A stretch of DNA of 64,000 nucleotides, from contig CANTUZ010000002.1 in the NCBI GenBank assembly GCA_947846985.1, forward strand, positions 134,191,889 through 134,255,888, written 5' to 3'. Source of the stretch: Fratercula arctica. Its lineage: Eukaryota > Chordata > Aves > Charadriiformes > Alcidae. The notes beneath the pieces were generated by a model. The model was not told where the DNA came from. It did no database searches and saw nothing but the letters and a program-made list of their open reading frames with translations. This document shows, piece after piece, positions 22,271 to 34,468 of the stretch (positions within the stretch are counted from its first letter, which is position 1; each line of letters begins with the position of its first letter). The position numbers were made by a program, and so were the translations under genes.

Positions 22271-25200
22271 AGAACAGAGATTATTCTTTAGCAAATCCTG
22301 AATAGTTTCACTCTCAGCATCTGATGTATTAATTTTCCATATGAGAAAAATTTACTCCTATCCCTGATGGTGTACAGCTTACAATTTGGTCACTGGGGGA
22401 GATCAGTTTTCTTCCTGCCATTGTAGTAACAGCAGTCACACAAAATACGTTTATTTCTCTTATAACTATCTACAAAGGGACACTTAACAATGGTCCCTTA
22501 GACAAGCGACTACAACTAAGCAGTCCAAACAAAATTAACACTGGCAAAGTTTGAGAGCAGCTTTGGGAGTGACATAGGATCTTCTGTTCACATACTTTTA
22601 GACACTTAAATCATGCAGTTACTGTACTTTATCCCTTCATTGGACAATACCTAGCAATAGCATCTGACAGGAGTTAGAACAACTGTGGCACACTGTGGGG
22701 CAAGACCCATCTCACCTAACCTAACCTAACCTGAGGCATCCAGCTGAGATGCTTTGCTCCTGCCAAGGTGATGAAGAAGGGCAGACATGACCTGGAAGTG
22801 CCAGGTGGCAGAATTTGAGGAGTAAACTGCCAAGTCCGCTGCAAGCATACTTCGTTGTCTTCCGGGGACATACAGGGTGCACTATAACAGTAGAAGCCAT
22901 GATACAGTAGGAGGTACAGGACATACCCATCACCCAACAAATCTCACAGGAGTTGTTTGAATCACACCACGTACTCCAATTCATGAGTCACACTAAGTAT
23001 ACACAAGTCATGCATATGTATATGTCTGTAACCACATGCTTACAAGCTGTGTTTTAATAGATCTGTTATCTAGCTGAGCAAAATTGTTTAGTTATGAAGC
23101 GAGTTGTTTTTGTTTATGTTATCCCTGTTAAAGATCTTCAGATGGGTATTTTGTGTCAATGGACAACTGCAGAGAAATAGGCACTATTATTAATTAATTG
23201 TGAATACCTCTGTCTGAGGGAGTTTTGCATTATGCTGCACTCCATTGTTTCTCTTAGATTTCTTTTAGAGACTGCTAAAAGCCATTGGATATTGTTATCT
23301 CTACCATCAAAAGCATGTTTCTCCCAAGAGTGTCCAACATAGGAGGTTCTTGAGATTTTGCATGTTTGGGTCACTAGCTTGGGTAGTGCAAGTGACCCAA
23401 GTGCAACAGCAAACAGGTCGTGCCTTTCCTGGTGCAGGCTCCCAGTCAGCCAGCACGGGTTATGCTGCCTAGTCACTGCACCTGACCATGACTCCCAGTT
23501 AACTTGCTATGCGTCAGGCAGGTGTCTGCTCTCCATCTTGTCTTTCTATAAAGCTCATACAATTCCAGGGATCTTGTTAGGGTATTAAAACTGGCTTCTT
23601 CACAGAGCAGTTCAGTCCACCTAAGATCTGAGTCCATGGCTTGGGAAACATCCAAATTTTTCTATTGAATATAGGGAAAGTCTTGGGTGTCAGGACATTA
23701 CTGAAGTGTCACATTTAAAGGACAACTTGGTAAATAGCCAGCAATGAACTGGTTATAATATTTTTCTGTTTTTTTCCTTCATGATGTGGAATTGCCTGAA
23801 TCAATAGCCTTGTTCCATCCCACCTGTGCCTTTAAGTTGTTTTGATGCTGGGTTGATGCCATCACCCACAGCTCCCGTGATCACCTCCTGTTTCACAAAG
23901 AGGATTTGGGCAACTGCCTGACCACCTTACCCAATCACCTATAACTACCTGGTCCCAGCCCATCCCAGAAGTGTTTCATATAGCTGAACTTTTCCATTTT
24001 TTATGTGATGAGTTACAAAGACTGGCCTCAGACGGCTGCGCCACATCCCCAGGGAAAGAATTTGCTCAGCTGTGTATTTTCTCAGGTTATTGTAATAACT
24101 ATCTTCCAGTAGGTGATCCTGAATCCCTTCTTCCTTTCCCTAACCCACCCCCTACTTCCTCTTCCTCTAAAATATTTGCATTTTTCTGCCAGAACCACTA
24201 GGTGTCACAAGTACTCACATCTAAACTATAAAATCCTCTAAAATATTATCCCGGAGATCTTGATATTATCCTTATCGAGGAGGACAAGAATTGGGGCATA
24301 GACTTGCTGTGAATGTGGGAGCTGCTGGGTGTAATAAAAAAATCAGAAACATCAAGCTGGTGTTACAGAGTAGGTCCATAGCATTTCATGGCAAACAATT
24401 TAGCGTACTAGGGAGTTATGTCTGTTATCGAAGGGCCTTAATTCAGCTAACCATAGGAAACCAATAAATTGAATGTGATCCGAAAGATCAACAGACTGCA
24501 TCTAACACAAGGAAATATTCTGGTGAAACAGGGTGTGTAGAAGTAGAATGCAGAAGGAGCTCCACCCTGAAAAAAGCTTATGGTTAAGAAACGGAACAAT
24601 CCTCAGGTTAAATTTAGCTGATTTTCAAACTAAAACTGAGTAATCCATGCCCCTAATGAGACATATCTTCCTCTTCTTCCCACTCTTGTTCCCATCTGTC
24701 TGTTTATAAACTAATCAATCATTCCTGCCTAGCAGTATGAGTTCTACAGTAGCTGGGAGCATAAATTCTCAGCTTCCCATTGGGACCTACAATACACCAC
24801 TAATGGACTCTGTGGGAGCCTGACACCCCGATGTTTTGTGAAGATGATATTTCAGTTTTTCAGATGTTACAAAACACATTTTTTCATATTTTTTTTTTCC
24901 TTAGCCCTGTAAAACATCATTATATTTTGTTATTTATTTTGTTTCAAGTTTCAGGCAGGCACTTAACTCTCCAGTACTCCACTACCACGCAGTACATCTA
25001 CCTATGTATACACTATCTATCCCTTTGCAGCTCGCTGGGGCATGGCTCAGTGCACCATCATACTGTGCATTGAACAAACAGCACGAGAGAGTATCTTCTA
25101 TTGAAAAGGAGGAAAACCCAAATCTTCCCATTTGGGGCCTCAATTCAGCTGAGTCCCATGGCAGTCACAGGCCTTTCCAGCTTCCCACTGACATCAGCTA

Positions 25201-26469
25201 GGGCTTCAGCTGGAGCAAGGCACAAGAGTGGAAGGAGATGACCACAGGTGGTTGGAAGTATACAGCAAAAGGAGTATTTATGAATATTAATCTAGTGACA
25301 GTCCTGCTGCTTGTATTATAAACTGCAGGGTCACCCAATATCTTGCAGCAGGAGTCTGAAGGCACAGCAGTAGGACAGGTCGACCTGGCTTACCTACGTT
25401 TCCTCCCTCCCCAATTCCTGTAAGCCTCTTCTCATCCATTTCAAAAATTCTCTGCAAACTGTGTGCCAATGGCTCTGTATCCCATTTTCTGCCACATCAC
25501 TGACTTCAAGCATTTTAATCGGTTTGAGAGCATGAAGAGAGATATGTGGGGGACAGGCTTGCAGAAAGGTTTCAAATCCTCCATGGATCTGTTCTAAGCA
25601 TATTCAGAAATCTTTCCTCTTTTTCCATCTTTTAAAAATGTTTTTCCCCAAATTAGTGGATTTTTATACACAGAAATATAAAATATTACATGCAGCTAGG
25701 GGCTTTATCAAATACGGTATTACTGCATGACATTGAAACAGACAGACAGCGCTATAAATCTGGAGTGGCCGATTACATCGTATTTTAAGCTGGCAAGATG
25801 AGAGCATAATGGCTTTGGGCTATACCAGATGGTGAATTTAGGAACTGCAGAGTACTGCACTGCTCCTGGAATAGAATACATCACCCTGAAAGAAGCAAAG
25901 ACCATTCACTCCTTTTCTAAAATAGTATTTTCAAAGATAAAGATTGACATCACCATGTAGCTGTGAGTTATTGCTTAATAAAACTGCATAATGCTTATTA
26001 GTCATGCCATACAGTGCACTATCAGTCAAATTAATCACTCGTGCAAGACAGCTAATTTGGTCCTAAATGCACTATTTAGAATGAATGCTGAATGTTACTA
26101 ACTGCTATTAAGTAGCCACCTGCTGTACATGCATGGCATTATATTTGGTATATTGCTGCAATAATCTAAACTGTGTTTAAAGGTAGAGTTCAATTCAGAT
26201 AATGTTTTGTTAATAACCTACCAATGTAAACAAATACAATCAATTATGGCCAGAGGTAATTACAGTGTTGAATCATTTTCTTACAACACTTAAAAAAAAA
26301 TCAGATTGATTCAGAAAGATTTTGAACTTTATTTGTATTTAAATGAAGGTGTGTCCTGAACCATAATAGGTACAATTACAAAGATAAGATTAAGGAGGTG
26401 CCACCTTTCTTCTGCTTTTATATATGTTTTCAGAATAACCTTGTAACAAGGAAAGATTTTTGTAGGCCA

Positions 26470-26503
26470 GAAATTCCTGTTCTCTGGGCAGAACAGGAAT
26501 TTC
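26470..26503. repeat. 14-bp perfect inverted repeat, 6-nt loop
   Basis: GAAATTCCTGTTCT at 26470-26483 is the exact reverse complement of 26490-26503, with loop CTGGGC. It is too short a stem for a microRNA precursor and no role is known. Confidence 0.9.
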
Positions 26504-27137
26504 CCATGCAGAAATCTATCTATCTCACTTTACCAACCAGAAACAATAACTGAAAAAAAAAAAGAACGTTACATTTTGTTACCACTGGGGTGTGCCACTT
26601 AAAAGGATTATGTTTTCTGCCCAGTAATTCATTTTCCTAGGACTTCACGCTGGACCAGCGCCCTTTCCATTCATCTGGCACTTTTCATATGTGAAAATCA
26701 AGCCACTTGACAAAACACTCAGAGCAGTCATCACTCTCTTCTAGGAGAGAAGAAAAGAAGAGTGAAGAGGTGCTGTTACTTGACCAGTGCCACACAAACA
26801 TAGCAGTCAAAGACCAGGGGAAACAGTCTGTGTCCCTACCAGCAAGACTCATTGCACCTGAAGTGCACCATTTTGAAGTTAGTCCTCTGCTTTTAGCTAA
26901 GTAGTCAGGTTCTTTCTCTTGTCAGTAGGAAGTCTTTGACATTTGCAGAGGCAAGCTCATCCTATCGCCCTTGCACACCTATTTTATAAGAGAATTTTCA
27001 TAAGAACATGCCTCTCTTTCTCCAGTGGTGAGGTTAGCCTAGACAACAAGTCTATCTGAGATACCCAAGTTTTAGATGACGACATTTAGGTGAGTTGAAT
27101 CCCAGAGCTAGTGCACTTCCCAACCCACTGGTGCATG

Positions 27138-27495
27138 TTCAGCCTGGAGAAGAGAGAGTTTAGGGAGCACCTAAGTGCAGCCTTGCAATACTTATGAGGA
27201 GATTACCAAGAAAGGGAGCCAGGCTCAGTACTGACTTGCATGGTGGGATAATGAGATGCAATGATCATAAACTGAAACAGTGGAGCTTCTGATGGGATGT
27301 AAAGAAAAAAGTTTCCCCCTGAGAACAGCCATGCAGCATAAGATGCTGCCCAAAGAACTGCAGGACTTCTGGACCTGGAGATTTTGATGGCTTGACTGGG
27401 AAAAGGCCTGAGTGGCCTGGTCTGAACATAGAGCTGCCCCTGCTTTGAGGAGGACTGTGACCTCCCAAAGTCCCTCCAAGACTAAATGATTAGTG
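27138..27495 (+). mobile_element. Old, diverged CR1 LINE fragment
   Basis: In the + direction the sequence follows the CR1 3' coding and UTR order with many changes: TTCAGCCTGGAGAAGAGAGA at the start, GCAGCCTTGCAATACTTATG, then AAAAGGCCTGAGTGGCCTGG, GCCCCTGCTTTGAGGAGGAC and GACCTCCCAAAGTCCCTCC close to the 3' end. The reading frame is broken by stops. It is clearly older than the copies at 19.6 and 62.6 kb. The terminal 8-mers are degraded beyond recognition. Confidence 0.75.
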
Positions 27496-27588
27496 ATTAT
27501 GTGCTGTCTTTCATGCTGAAATATCACATGGGATAAAATACCCACGCATCAGAGGCAGTCTGTGAAGGTAATGTTGAGATGGACATTA

Positions 27589-27880
27589 ATCATAGAATCG
27601 AATCATAGAATATCTTAAGTTGGAAGGGACCCATAAGGATCATCAAGTCCAACCCCCTGCTCCTCACAGGACTGCCTAAAACTAAACCATATGACTAAGA
27701 GCATTGTCCAGACGCTCCTTGAACTCTGACAGGCTTGGTGCTGTGACCACTTCCCTGGGGAGCCTGTTCCAGCGACCGACCACCCTCTCAGTGAAGGACC
27801 TTTTCCTAATGTCCAATCTGAACTTCTCCTCACGCAGCTTCATTCCATTTCCTTGTGTCCTATTGCTGGTGCAGGGTTTG
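27589..27880 (-). mobile_element. CR1 LINE, 5'-truncated, about 290 bp
   Basis: The 3' end lies at 27589-27612 (TCATAGAATCGAATCATAGA on the + strand), next to TTGGAAGGGACC and TCCAACCCCCTGCTC blocks. The translated - strand matches the CR1 C-terminus ([24 protein letters not shown] order) and ends near 27880 by 5' truncation. Its 3' end faces that of the older + strand copy about 95 bases away. Confidence 0.9.
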
Positions 27881-27884
27881 GAAA

Positions 27885-30800
27885 AGGTTTAACACAGAGG
27901 ATTGTATCAGATGCTAATAAGGCATCAAGGTCAAATTTAGGTTCAGCTGGCACCTCCAGTAACTGAGTTTTCAGCAGCATGTCTGTTCTTATAAGTATTT
28001 GTCACAGCACAGTTGTGGTGGCTCTTGGTTTGGTATGTGGGGAAAATGTAAGAAGTAAAATCCATTTTGGAATATGAATGAGAGAGAAATAAAGAAAAAG
28101 GCACAGAAAAAAAATCAATATCTGCACTAAAAAGATATCACCACTAAAAAGATATGCACAAGTATATGGAAACATAGATAAAGGAGGCTCAGAAAGAATG
28201 GCTGATTGACTGACTGATGGATTGACTAAATGGACTGCACTTTCTTAGCCTTACAATGTAACATTTCCTCTGAAGACAGCTGTTGAACGAGATTTTTTTT
28301 AAAGACTAGTTTTGAAAAAAGTAAATCAATATCTGCATCAAGAATGAAACTAAATTATACTGTAGGTGGAAAACTAAAAGATGTTTTAGTAGCAGAGGCC
28401 AGTCAGGGAAATGTCAGACAGGGAAATCCTTGAGCCTGCTGGAAATAGGTAATGAAAACCGGTATAAGGAGAATATAAATGATGGGTCACTTAAATTCTG
28501 TGCAATTTGAGAAATATTTACTCTGTGCCCTAAATTCTGCAGAGTTCCAGTCTGTAGCACTCTTGGCTTTTGCCTTGGGGAATGATACAGTGCAAAGTTT
28601 GTGCACAGGTTTCCCATTGGCTTTTAGGGCAGAATCATGCACTGAAAAAGCGCCAAGTTAATGTTAGATATTGATTTCTCAATGCGTTGCTGGCGTATTT
28701 CCTATTCCAAGTAAATTGCAGAAAAATGAAAAATAACTATAAATAGAACAACACGGTATGCAAGAATGATATTACATTCCATGCCCAGTGATGCTGATGT
28801 TTTTGACTGATTAAGTCGAAAAGTACAGTAGAAGTTATTTTCCTCATTAAGTCGCACATTTCTGTCAACAAATTTTCTCTACCTACTGGATAATAGGAAA
28901 AAAAATGACCATGATAGATTTTTCAGCATAGGTTTATCCTTCTCCTTCTCTCATTTGACAGAAATCTGTCATACCTCAGCTAGCTTTGTACCTGGTTGAA
29001 AACTGAAACGATATTTTCATAAATCTTGATGTGAAGAGGTTTGACCCTTTTCAGACTACAAACATGGGAAACATCCATGAAAAAAAGTATTGCTGGAACA
29101 TTGTTATTTACTATAACATTAATCTCAGAAAAAATCAGAGGACTACAGCACACGACTTTGACAGGACTAAATTATTATGAATATCTTAATAGACAAATGA
29201 TCAAGTACTTTTAACTGTTGAGGGTCACCTAATTACATCCATTTGTTGAGCAATAAATAATGAGAAGAATGCTATTACAGTGATGAGCGCGCACTATAAG
29301 ACACTGACACTAATCTTGCGTATTGCTTTGAGCAAATACAATTACTTATGCATAGATCTTCAAAGCCATGTGCTTATGTATCTTTTAACATCTGACTGTA
29401 GCCTCTGTGCTTTTCTTTCTCATCTGAAAGATGTCATGATAATACTTCTCTACCTCACAGGCATTTATTGGAATACTCAACACTAAAATAATGGGGTCAT
29501 AGAAGTAGTTGAGGAAAGAGGCTATGAGAAGGGGAGAAACTCACTAATGCATTTTAAAATCTATGCTAATCACTTCCTCCCACTAATTTGGATTAAAATT
29601 ATGCAACCCAGACACACACCTTCATTAGCCCTGCCTTAAATGGTATTCTTTGCCCCCACACTCACTAAAATAATGATGTGGCGCATGCAGAAATAGGTAT
29701 GGTCTGCTTTTTTGTCCTCAGATTCACATCCTGAAAAACAAGGAAGCTTTAACTTTACAGCTTTTCCCTTCAGCTTTTCTGGAAGTGTCCATCACTCAGC
29801 ACCACCTCACAAGTACTGCTGATGCGACACCTCACAGCAGCTCCCTCAGAGGACGAGGCTTTTTGAGCCCCCAAACTGCTCTGAAAGTGTCCAACACGAA
29901 AAAGATCCTGACTACCATTTTTTCCTTTCAGTATTGATCAGGCTGTTGCCATTGTTAACGCTTCAGAGGAAATAATCCCTCACATGTGAAAATAACAAAA
30001 ACATAATGGAGTTATTACAATTCTTACATACTTCCATTTTCATCCAAAGGAATAAAGGAGGCTACTTAATCTATATTAAGTAATTATTTTGCTCTCTTTT
30101 GAAGGCTTTGTGCTGTTTGCAAGATATTGGAAGTTCCTCCTCCAGGCTTTAACCACTGCCAGCAGCTCCAGTGATACCATGGCCCTCTGTTTTTAGGTCA
30201 GGCCAGTGACTGAAGCTAATTGCATCCTTCTTACATGGGAGGGATCATATTGACTTGTTGATGTTCCATTTTCCTATTTTGAAATCAAAAGTCCTCTGCA
30301 ATCCGTGGAACGGATAGGCAAGTTACAGAATTATGATGTGCAACAATGTGTGTCATCAGAAGTCCTGGGCACACTGGCAGAATAGCACCAACGTAAATAC
30401 AGCATTCTTGGTTCAATTACAAAACAATTGCAACTCAAATGCCAAACCAGCATGTTCTAAATGTCTAAGGCTTTTATACACACTTCATAGCTTCCTACAA
30501 GTGTTAGATGCATTTCTGGAGGTCATTTAGTCCAACATCCTGCTCGAAGCAGGACTACCACCAGTACCATGTTAGATCAGCCATAGCTTTATTCTAGCTC
30601 GGTCTTGAAAAGTCCAAGGTGGTGACTCCGTTTGCATACATCCAGATTTGATTCGTTGTTATTCTGGGCAGCAGGTAGAATGCTGTATAAGAAATGTCTT
30701 CATTCGCATTGGCTAGGCAAGGGTCAAACCCGGAAGCAACAGCTTCTCACTCTTCCGTCCAGAGAACAGTTAACCCAGAGGGGGGTGGAGGTTTTGTAGC

Positions 30801-32600
30801 TAGGAATAATTATGGTGGAAGTGATATGTCATGAGAGCTTATAAAATACATTCTGTCCTGTGTTCCTCTAGGCATAGTAAAAATCCATAGTGTTTTGTAG
30901 TCATGGTCTGTACAAGAGGCGCAACTGTCCCCAGGTAACTTGCTCGTCCCAGCTATTGCTCTCTGGTAAATACTGGTAAAGGCTCCTTTTTGCATTGGAG
31001 AACACTATAAATTTATGATTATCACCATCCCCAAAGCTGTATTAACTGTCATTAAGTGGGCTCAGAAGGAAACAGCTTACTATTATCATCCAGGCAGGCC
31101 ATTAGGAATTGCAGTTCCCAGTTTCTGAGAATGTGCACTTTTGGATGAATGGACAAGCAGTGCTGGGTTCTAATGTGTTATGGTGGAGGGGGCTGAATTA
31201 CTGAATTGTGTGTTCCTCTGTGAAGGAAAAATGTCATTTACAATGTAGGTGTGTCACGTGTAAAACTTTCAGTAGGTTTCCTCAAAGTCCAATTTTTGCC
31301 TCGCTGAATGTTTCCCTTGTTCTTAATAACTTTCATCTTCCTTCACAAATTCCACAAAAGTTGGGCAGGAGGGATTTCTTCCAGTCTGAAAGAGGCATAT
31401 TCCTTAACACATTGCCTTCCAAATCAAATAGAAATTTTATCTTAAAGGTGCCGTGGAAAAATTACAGGCTTGCAGCAGTGGATCTTCTGTTTATAGAGAG
31501 CAGGTAAAACTGTATCGCCTTCCCAGTGACTGTCATTGACTGTGAGCTGCAAAGGCAACTTCTCAAATTCCCTCTGCATACCTGAAGCCTTCAGGTTATT
31601 GCTGATTTCCTGAATCAGTACCAAATGTAGTGGTGATTTTTTTTGTCATCTCATTCCTGTTATAAAACAGGGGCAGAACTAACAATGTCAGCTTAGGGAC
31701 AAAAGAACCCTTCCCCACAACCGGCCTGTGCTTGATTTGTACCACTAAACCAAGGCTGTAAGACTAGAAGCAATTTCTAGTCCTTTGGCTCAGCTTATCC
31801 AATAACTGTTCTTTGTTACTTTTTTGACTTTTCAAAATGGCTACACCTGGGAACAAATGTTTCTGGTCTCATTTCTTATTAGAAAAAAATTGTAATACTC
31901 ACTCTGTTTTCCCATGAGACTCCTTCCTCTGTGTATTATTCATTTAATACCTTGAATTCAAGCAACTATTCAATCTAGTTTGCCTGTGAAAGTTAGAAAA
32001 TGAGGAATTTGATGGCATGGAAATAAGATTTATCTTCTTCACAGAAATACTGTCAAGCCTCAGAAATTAATCCCTCAGATTTTTTCATTAATATTGCATT
32101 TTGCAGCATAGGCATCTAAAACTTCCATGAGATTGTGATTTTAACCAGATCTCTGCTTCCAAGCAATATAAATTGCATTAAATTTCCTCTTACTTTCTAC
32201 AAGCAAGTTTACAAAGTATTCCCTGTGATTGCAACCAAAGTAAAGCCACCCAGGCTTATCCAGTCTTTTTTTTTAAGTCAGAATTTACGATAATACCAGA
32301 ACCTCAGTCTTTACTTTAAAAAAAGCAACTACTCTCTAGAAGGGAACATTTTGTCTCTCTGGAGATGCACTTCTGTTGAACTCGTTCAAACTGAGAGCTG
32401 TCCTTGAAAAAGGCTATTTGAGTTTATCTCCTTCCTCTCCTGGCCATACAAGTGGCCAAACATTTTTTTCTTCTACTCAGATTTTTCAACCTTGTTCTCC
32501 TGCTGTTCAAATTAAATTCAATTTAAATATCGGTAACTGAAGCGATCGGTGATGAGTAATGTGTGTGTAACCATGGCATCCAAGGAAGCAAGAGGAAAGC
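27885..32600. other. Intergenic region
   Basis: This is AT-rich non-coding DNA. It holds a diverged CR1 piece at 30515-30630 and a small 17-bp-period duplication at about 28125-28155 (CACTAAAAAGATAT twice). No gene is supported. Confidence 0.6.
30515..30630 (-). mobile_element. Old CR1 LINE fragment
   Basis: On the + strand, GGAGGTCATTTAGTCCAACA, TCCTGCTCGAAGCAGGACTA and, further on, GTCTTGAAAAGTCCAAGGTG follow the antisense CR1 3' region in the right order. Both ends are eroded. It is about 115 bases. Confidence 0.75.
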
Positions 32601-33760
32601 AGGTTCTTTCTTGCGCATGTGCCACATTTAGGAGATGCAATGGACACCTTGCGTGGGCCACCCTCTTGAGAGATTGCTGTGAAGGAGTTTGTCCTGTGGG
32701 ACACATACTGGTGCTGAAGTCCATGCGTAACAGAAAACATGTGTTTTTCTGTGGAAATCTGCTGTGGAAACCTGCTAAACAGGTGACACCGTTTCCACCA
32801 TGTCCCTCCTTGCTGCAATGCCGTGCAGGCATCGCTCGGCCAGGAAGGGAAAGGCACAAAGCTGAGCACTGAACTGGGAACTGACTGCTCCTGGTAGCAA
32901 TCCGGCATGTGGTGACACGTCTGTGCGTGGACACAGGGGGAATCTCCAGCCCTGCAGAAGGAGATGGCTGCACCCGGAGCAGCGGTTGGCAGGGCTGGGG
33001 GCAGCCGCTGGAAGGTGGACATGGCTGCTGGACCTTGCCCCTCGAAGAGCCCGTGGGAAAGCAGCTGGGCCTGGGCCGGTGCCAGAGCAGAGGGACTGCA
33101 TGGAGACAGACCATCCAAAAAAACCTGCTTAGGCATTTTCAGGCTCCTGTTTTCTCTTGACGGTGGGCCGGTCTGGAAAGGAGCAGCAGTAGGACGGCCC
33201 AGAGCCCCCCGCCCACTGCTGGGTGGCCTCCAGGGCCTGGAGCAAGAGTTGCTATTGCACAAGTTCAAGTGGTAGCCACTGGGGCATTAGAAACCTCCCT
33301 CTCACTCCAGCAGCCCCAGAAAATGCTCTTTTTATTTTAGCCAAAAAAAAAGACTGTGGGCCTCAGTGCCTGTCCTTGAAGGAGGTCACACCGTGCTTGG
33401 GCCTGGCTTTGCCGGCAGCGTTGTGCCAGTGGGTGTCCACGGTGCCCCTGGGCTGCGGTGGACGGGTGACATGCAACTGGAGTGGAGCATGGCCCTGGCA
33501 CCTCCCGAGTGCCCTGGCTCCCTGCTGACATTGCCATGGGCTGATGGACATGAGGTGGGAGGTGGAGGAGCCCTGGGGCCTGCTGAAGGCGGCTGGAGGC
33601 CTGGTGGCACCCATGGTGTCCGCTCCAGGCAGCTACGCTCATCAAGACCTGTCTGCTCACTCCTTCCTCCAGAGAGAGGAGCCCCTGGCTCTGGGGCCCT
33701 TTGATATCCAGCCTTCCTCACGTCCTGAGTGCTGGGGAGGACAACATGGCCCTCTCCTTC
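32600..33760. other. GC-rich island within the gene desert
   Basis: GC and CpG content rise clearly above the flanks from about 32600 and fall again after 33760, with a short AT-richer break near 33290-33360. Several long frames overlap on both strands; the longest is 32507-33268 (-), 253 codons, rich in S, P, C and H. I recognise no domain, no family and no convincing splice-site pattern, and overlapping frames on both strands are expected where stop codons are rare. It may be a promoter or CpG island of an unseen transcript, a decayed repeat, or a GC-biased gene-conversion patch. Confidence 0.5.
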
Positions 33761-34417
33761 CAGCGAGGCAACGCTTTCTTCTCAGAGCCCTGCCCTGGAT
33801 TAACTGCATTTTCATTTGACAAAACTATTTTTTCCTAAAGAAACATCACCAAAACAAAAAGAAAAACCACTTGCAATTACACAACTAATTATAAAAAGTC
33901 TTTATTTTTTTGTTATTATTTGTTCTCCAGCCAAAAAAGTGGAAATATCTTTCCAAGCTGCTGCTGTCTTCCAATTTAGCACCTGGATTATTCAATCATT
34001 ATCTTTCAATTTAATCTTTTGGTTAACTCCTATGTAAGAAAAAACTCTACCTTGATAAGGAGCATGTTTTTGTGCAGTTAGCTATCTGCAACCGCGCATT
34101 AACTCTCTGATCATGAAAGTGAGGATGAGTGATCAGACGTGTCTCAGGACCCCAAAACAGGCTGAAAGCTCTCTGGTGCCTATTAAAATCAATTACTGTT
34201 TTAAACGGATTTCTCTGTAAGCTGAACTGCATGCTTTTTTGGGTGTTTTAAAAGTACCTCTTGCTATAATATTGGGTAGAAAACGAAAGCAGTGCCTTAT
34301 CACAGCAGGGATATGGATGACAGCACAGGCAGTAGCTTAAGAAGTTAAATATTTACTTTGTTGTAGTTTGGAGGACAGGCTCAGGAATTTGCGACAAGCA
34401 ACTATAGGTCATTCATT

Positions 34418-34468
34418 AATTTAAGGCAAAATTTAAGGCAAATTTTTGCATTCAAAATTTAAGGCAAA
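34418..34468 (+). repeat. Three short copies of ATTTAAGGCAAA
   Basis: Two copies are adjacent (34419-34430 and 34431-34442) and a third lies at 34457-34468, followed by a partial one. This is a local duplication in AT-rich DNA. Confidence 0.85.

Larger units (their letters stand above)
21345..27135. other. Intergenic region
   Basis: No gene is supported. It contains one short CR1 3' end at 22180-22270, a 14-bp perfect hairpin at 26470-26503, and an AT-rich, low-repeat stretch at about 25960-26300. Frames are all under 110 codons and unlike known families. Confidence 0.6.

Noticed and set aside
22714..22731. Telomere-like CCTAACCTAACCTAACCT
   Set aside because: The unit is five bases (CCTAA), not the vertebrate CCCTAA, and there are only three copies.
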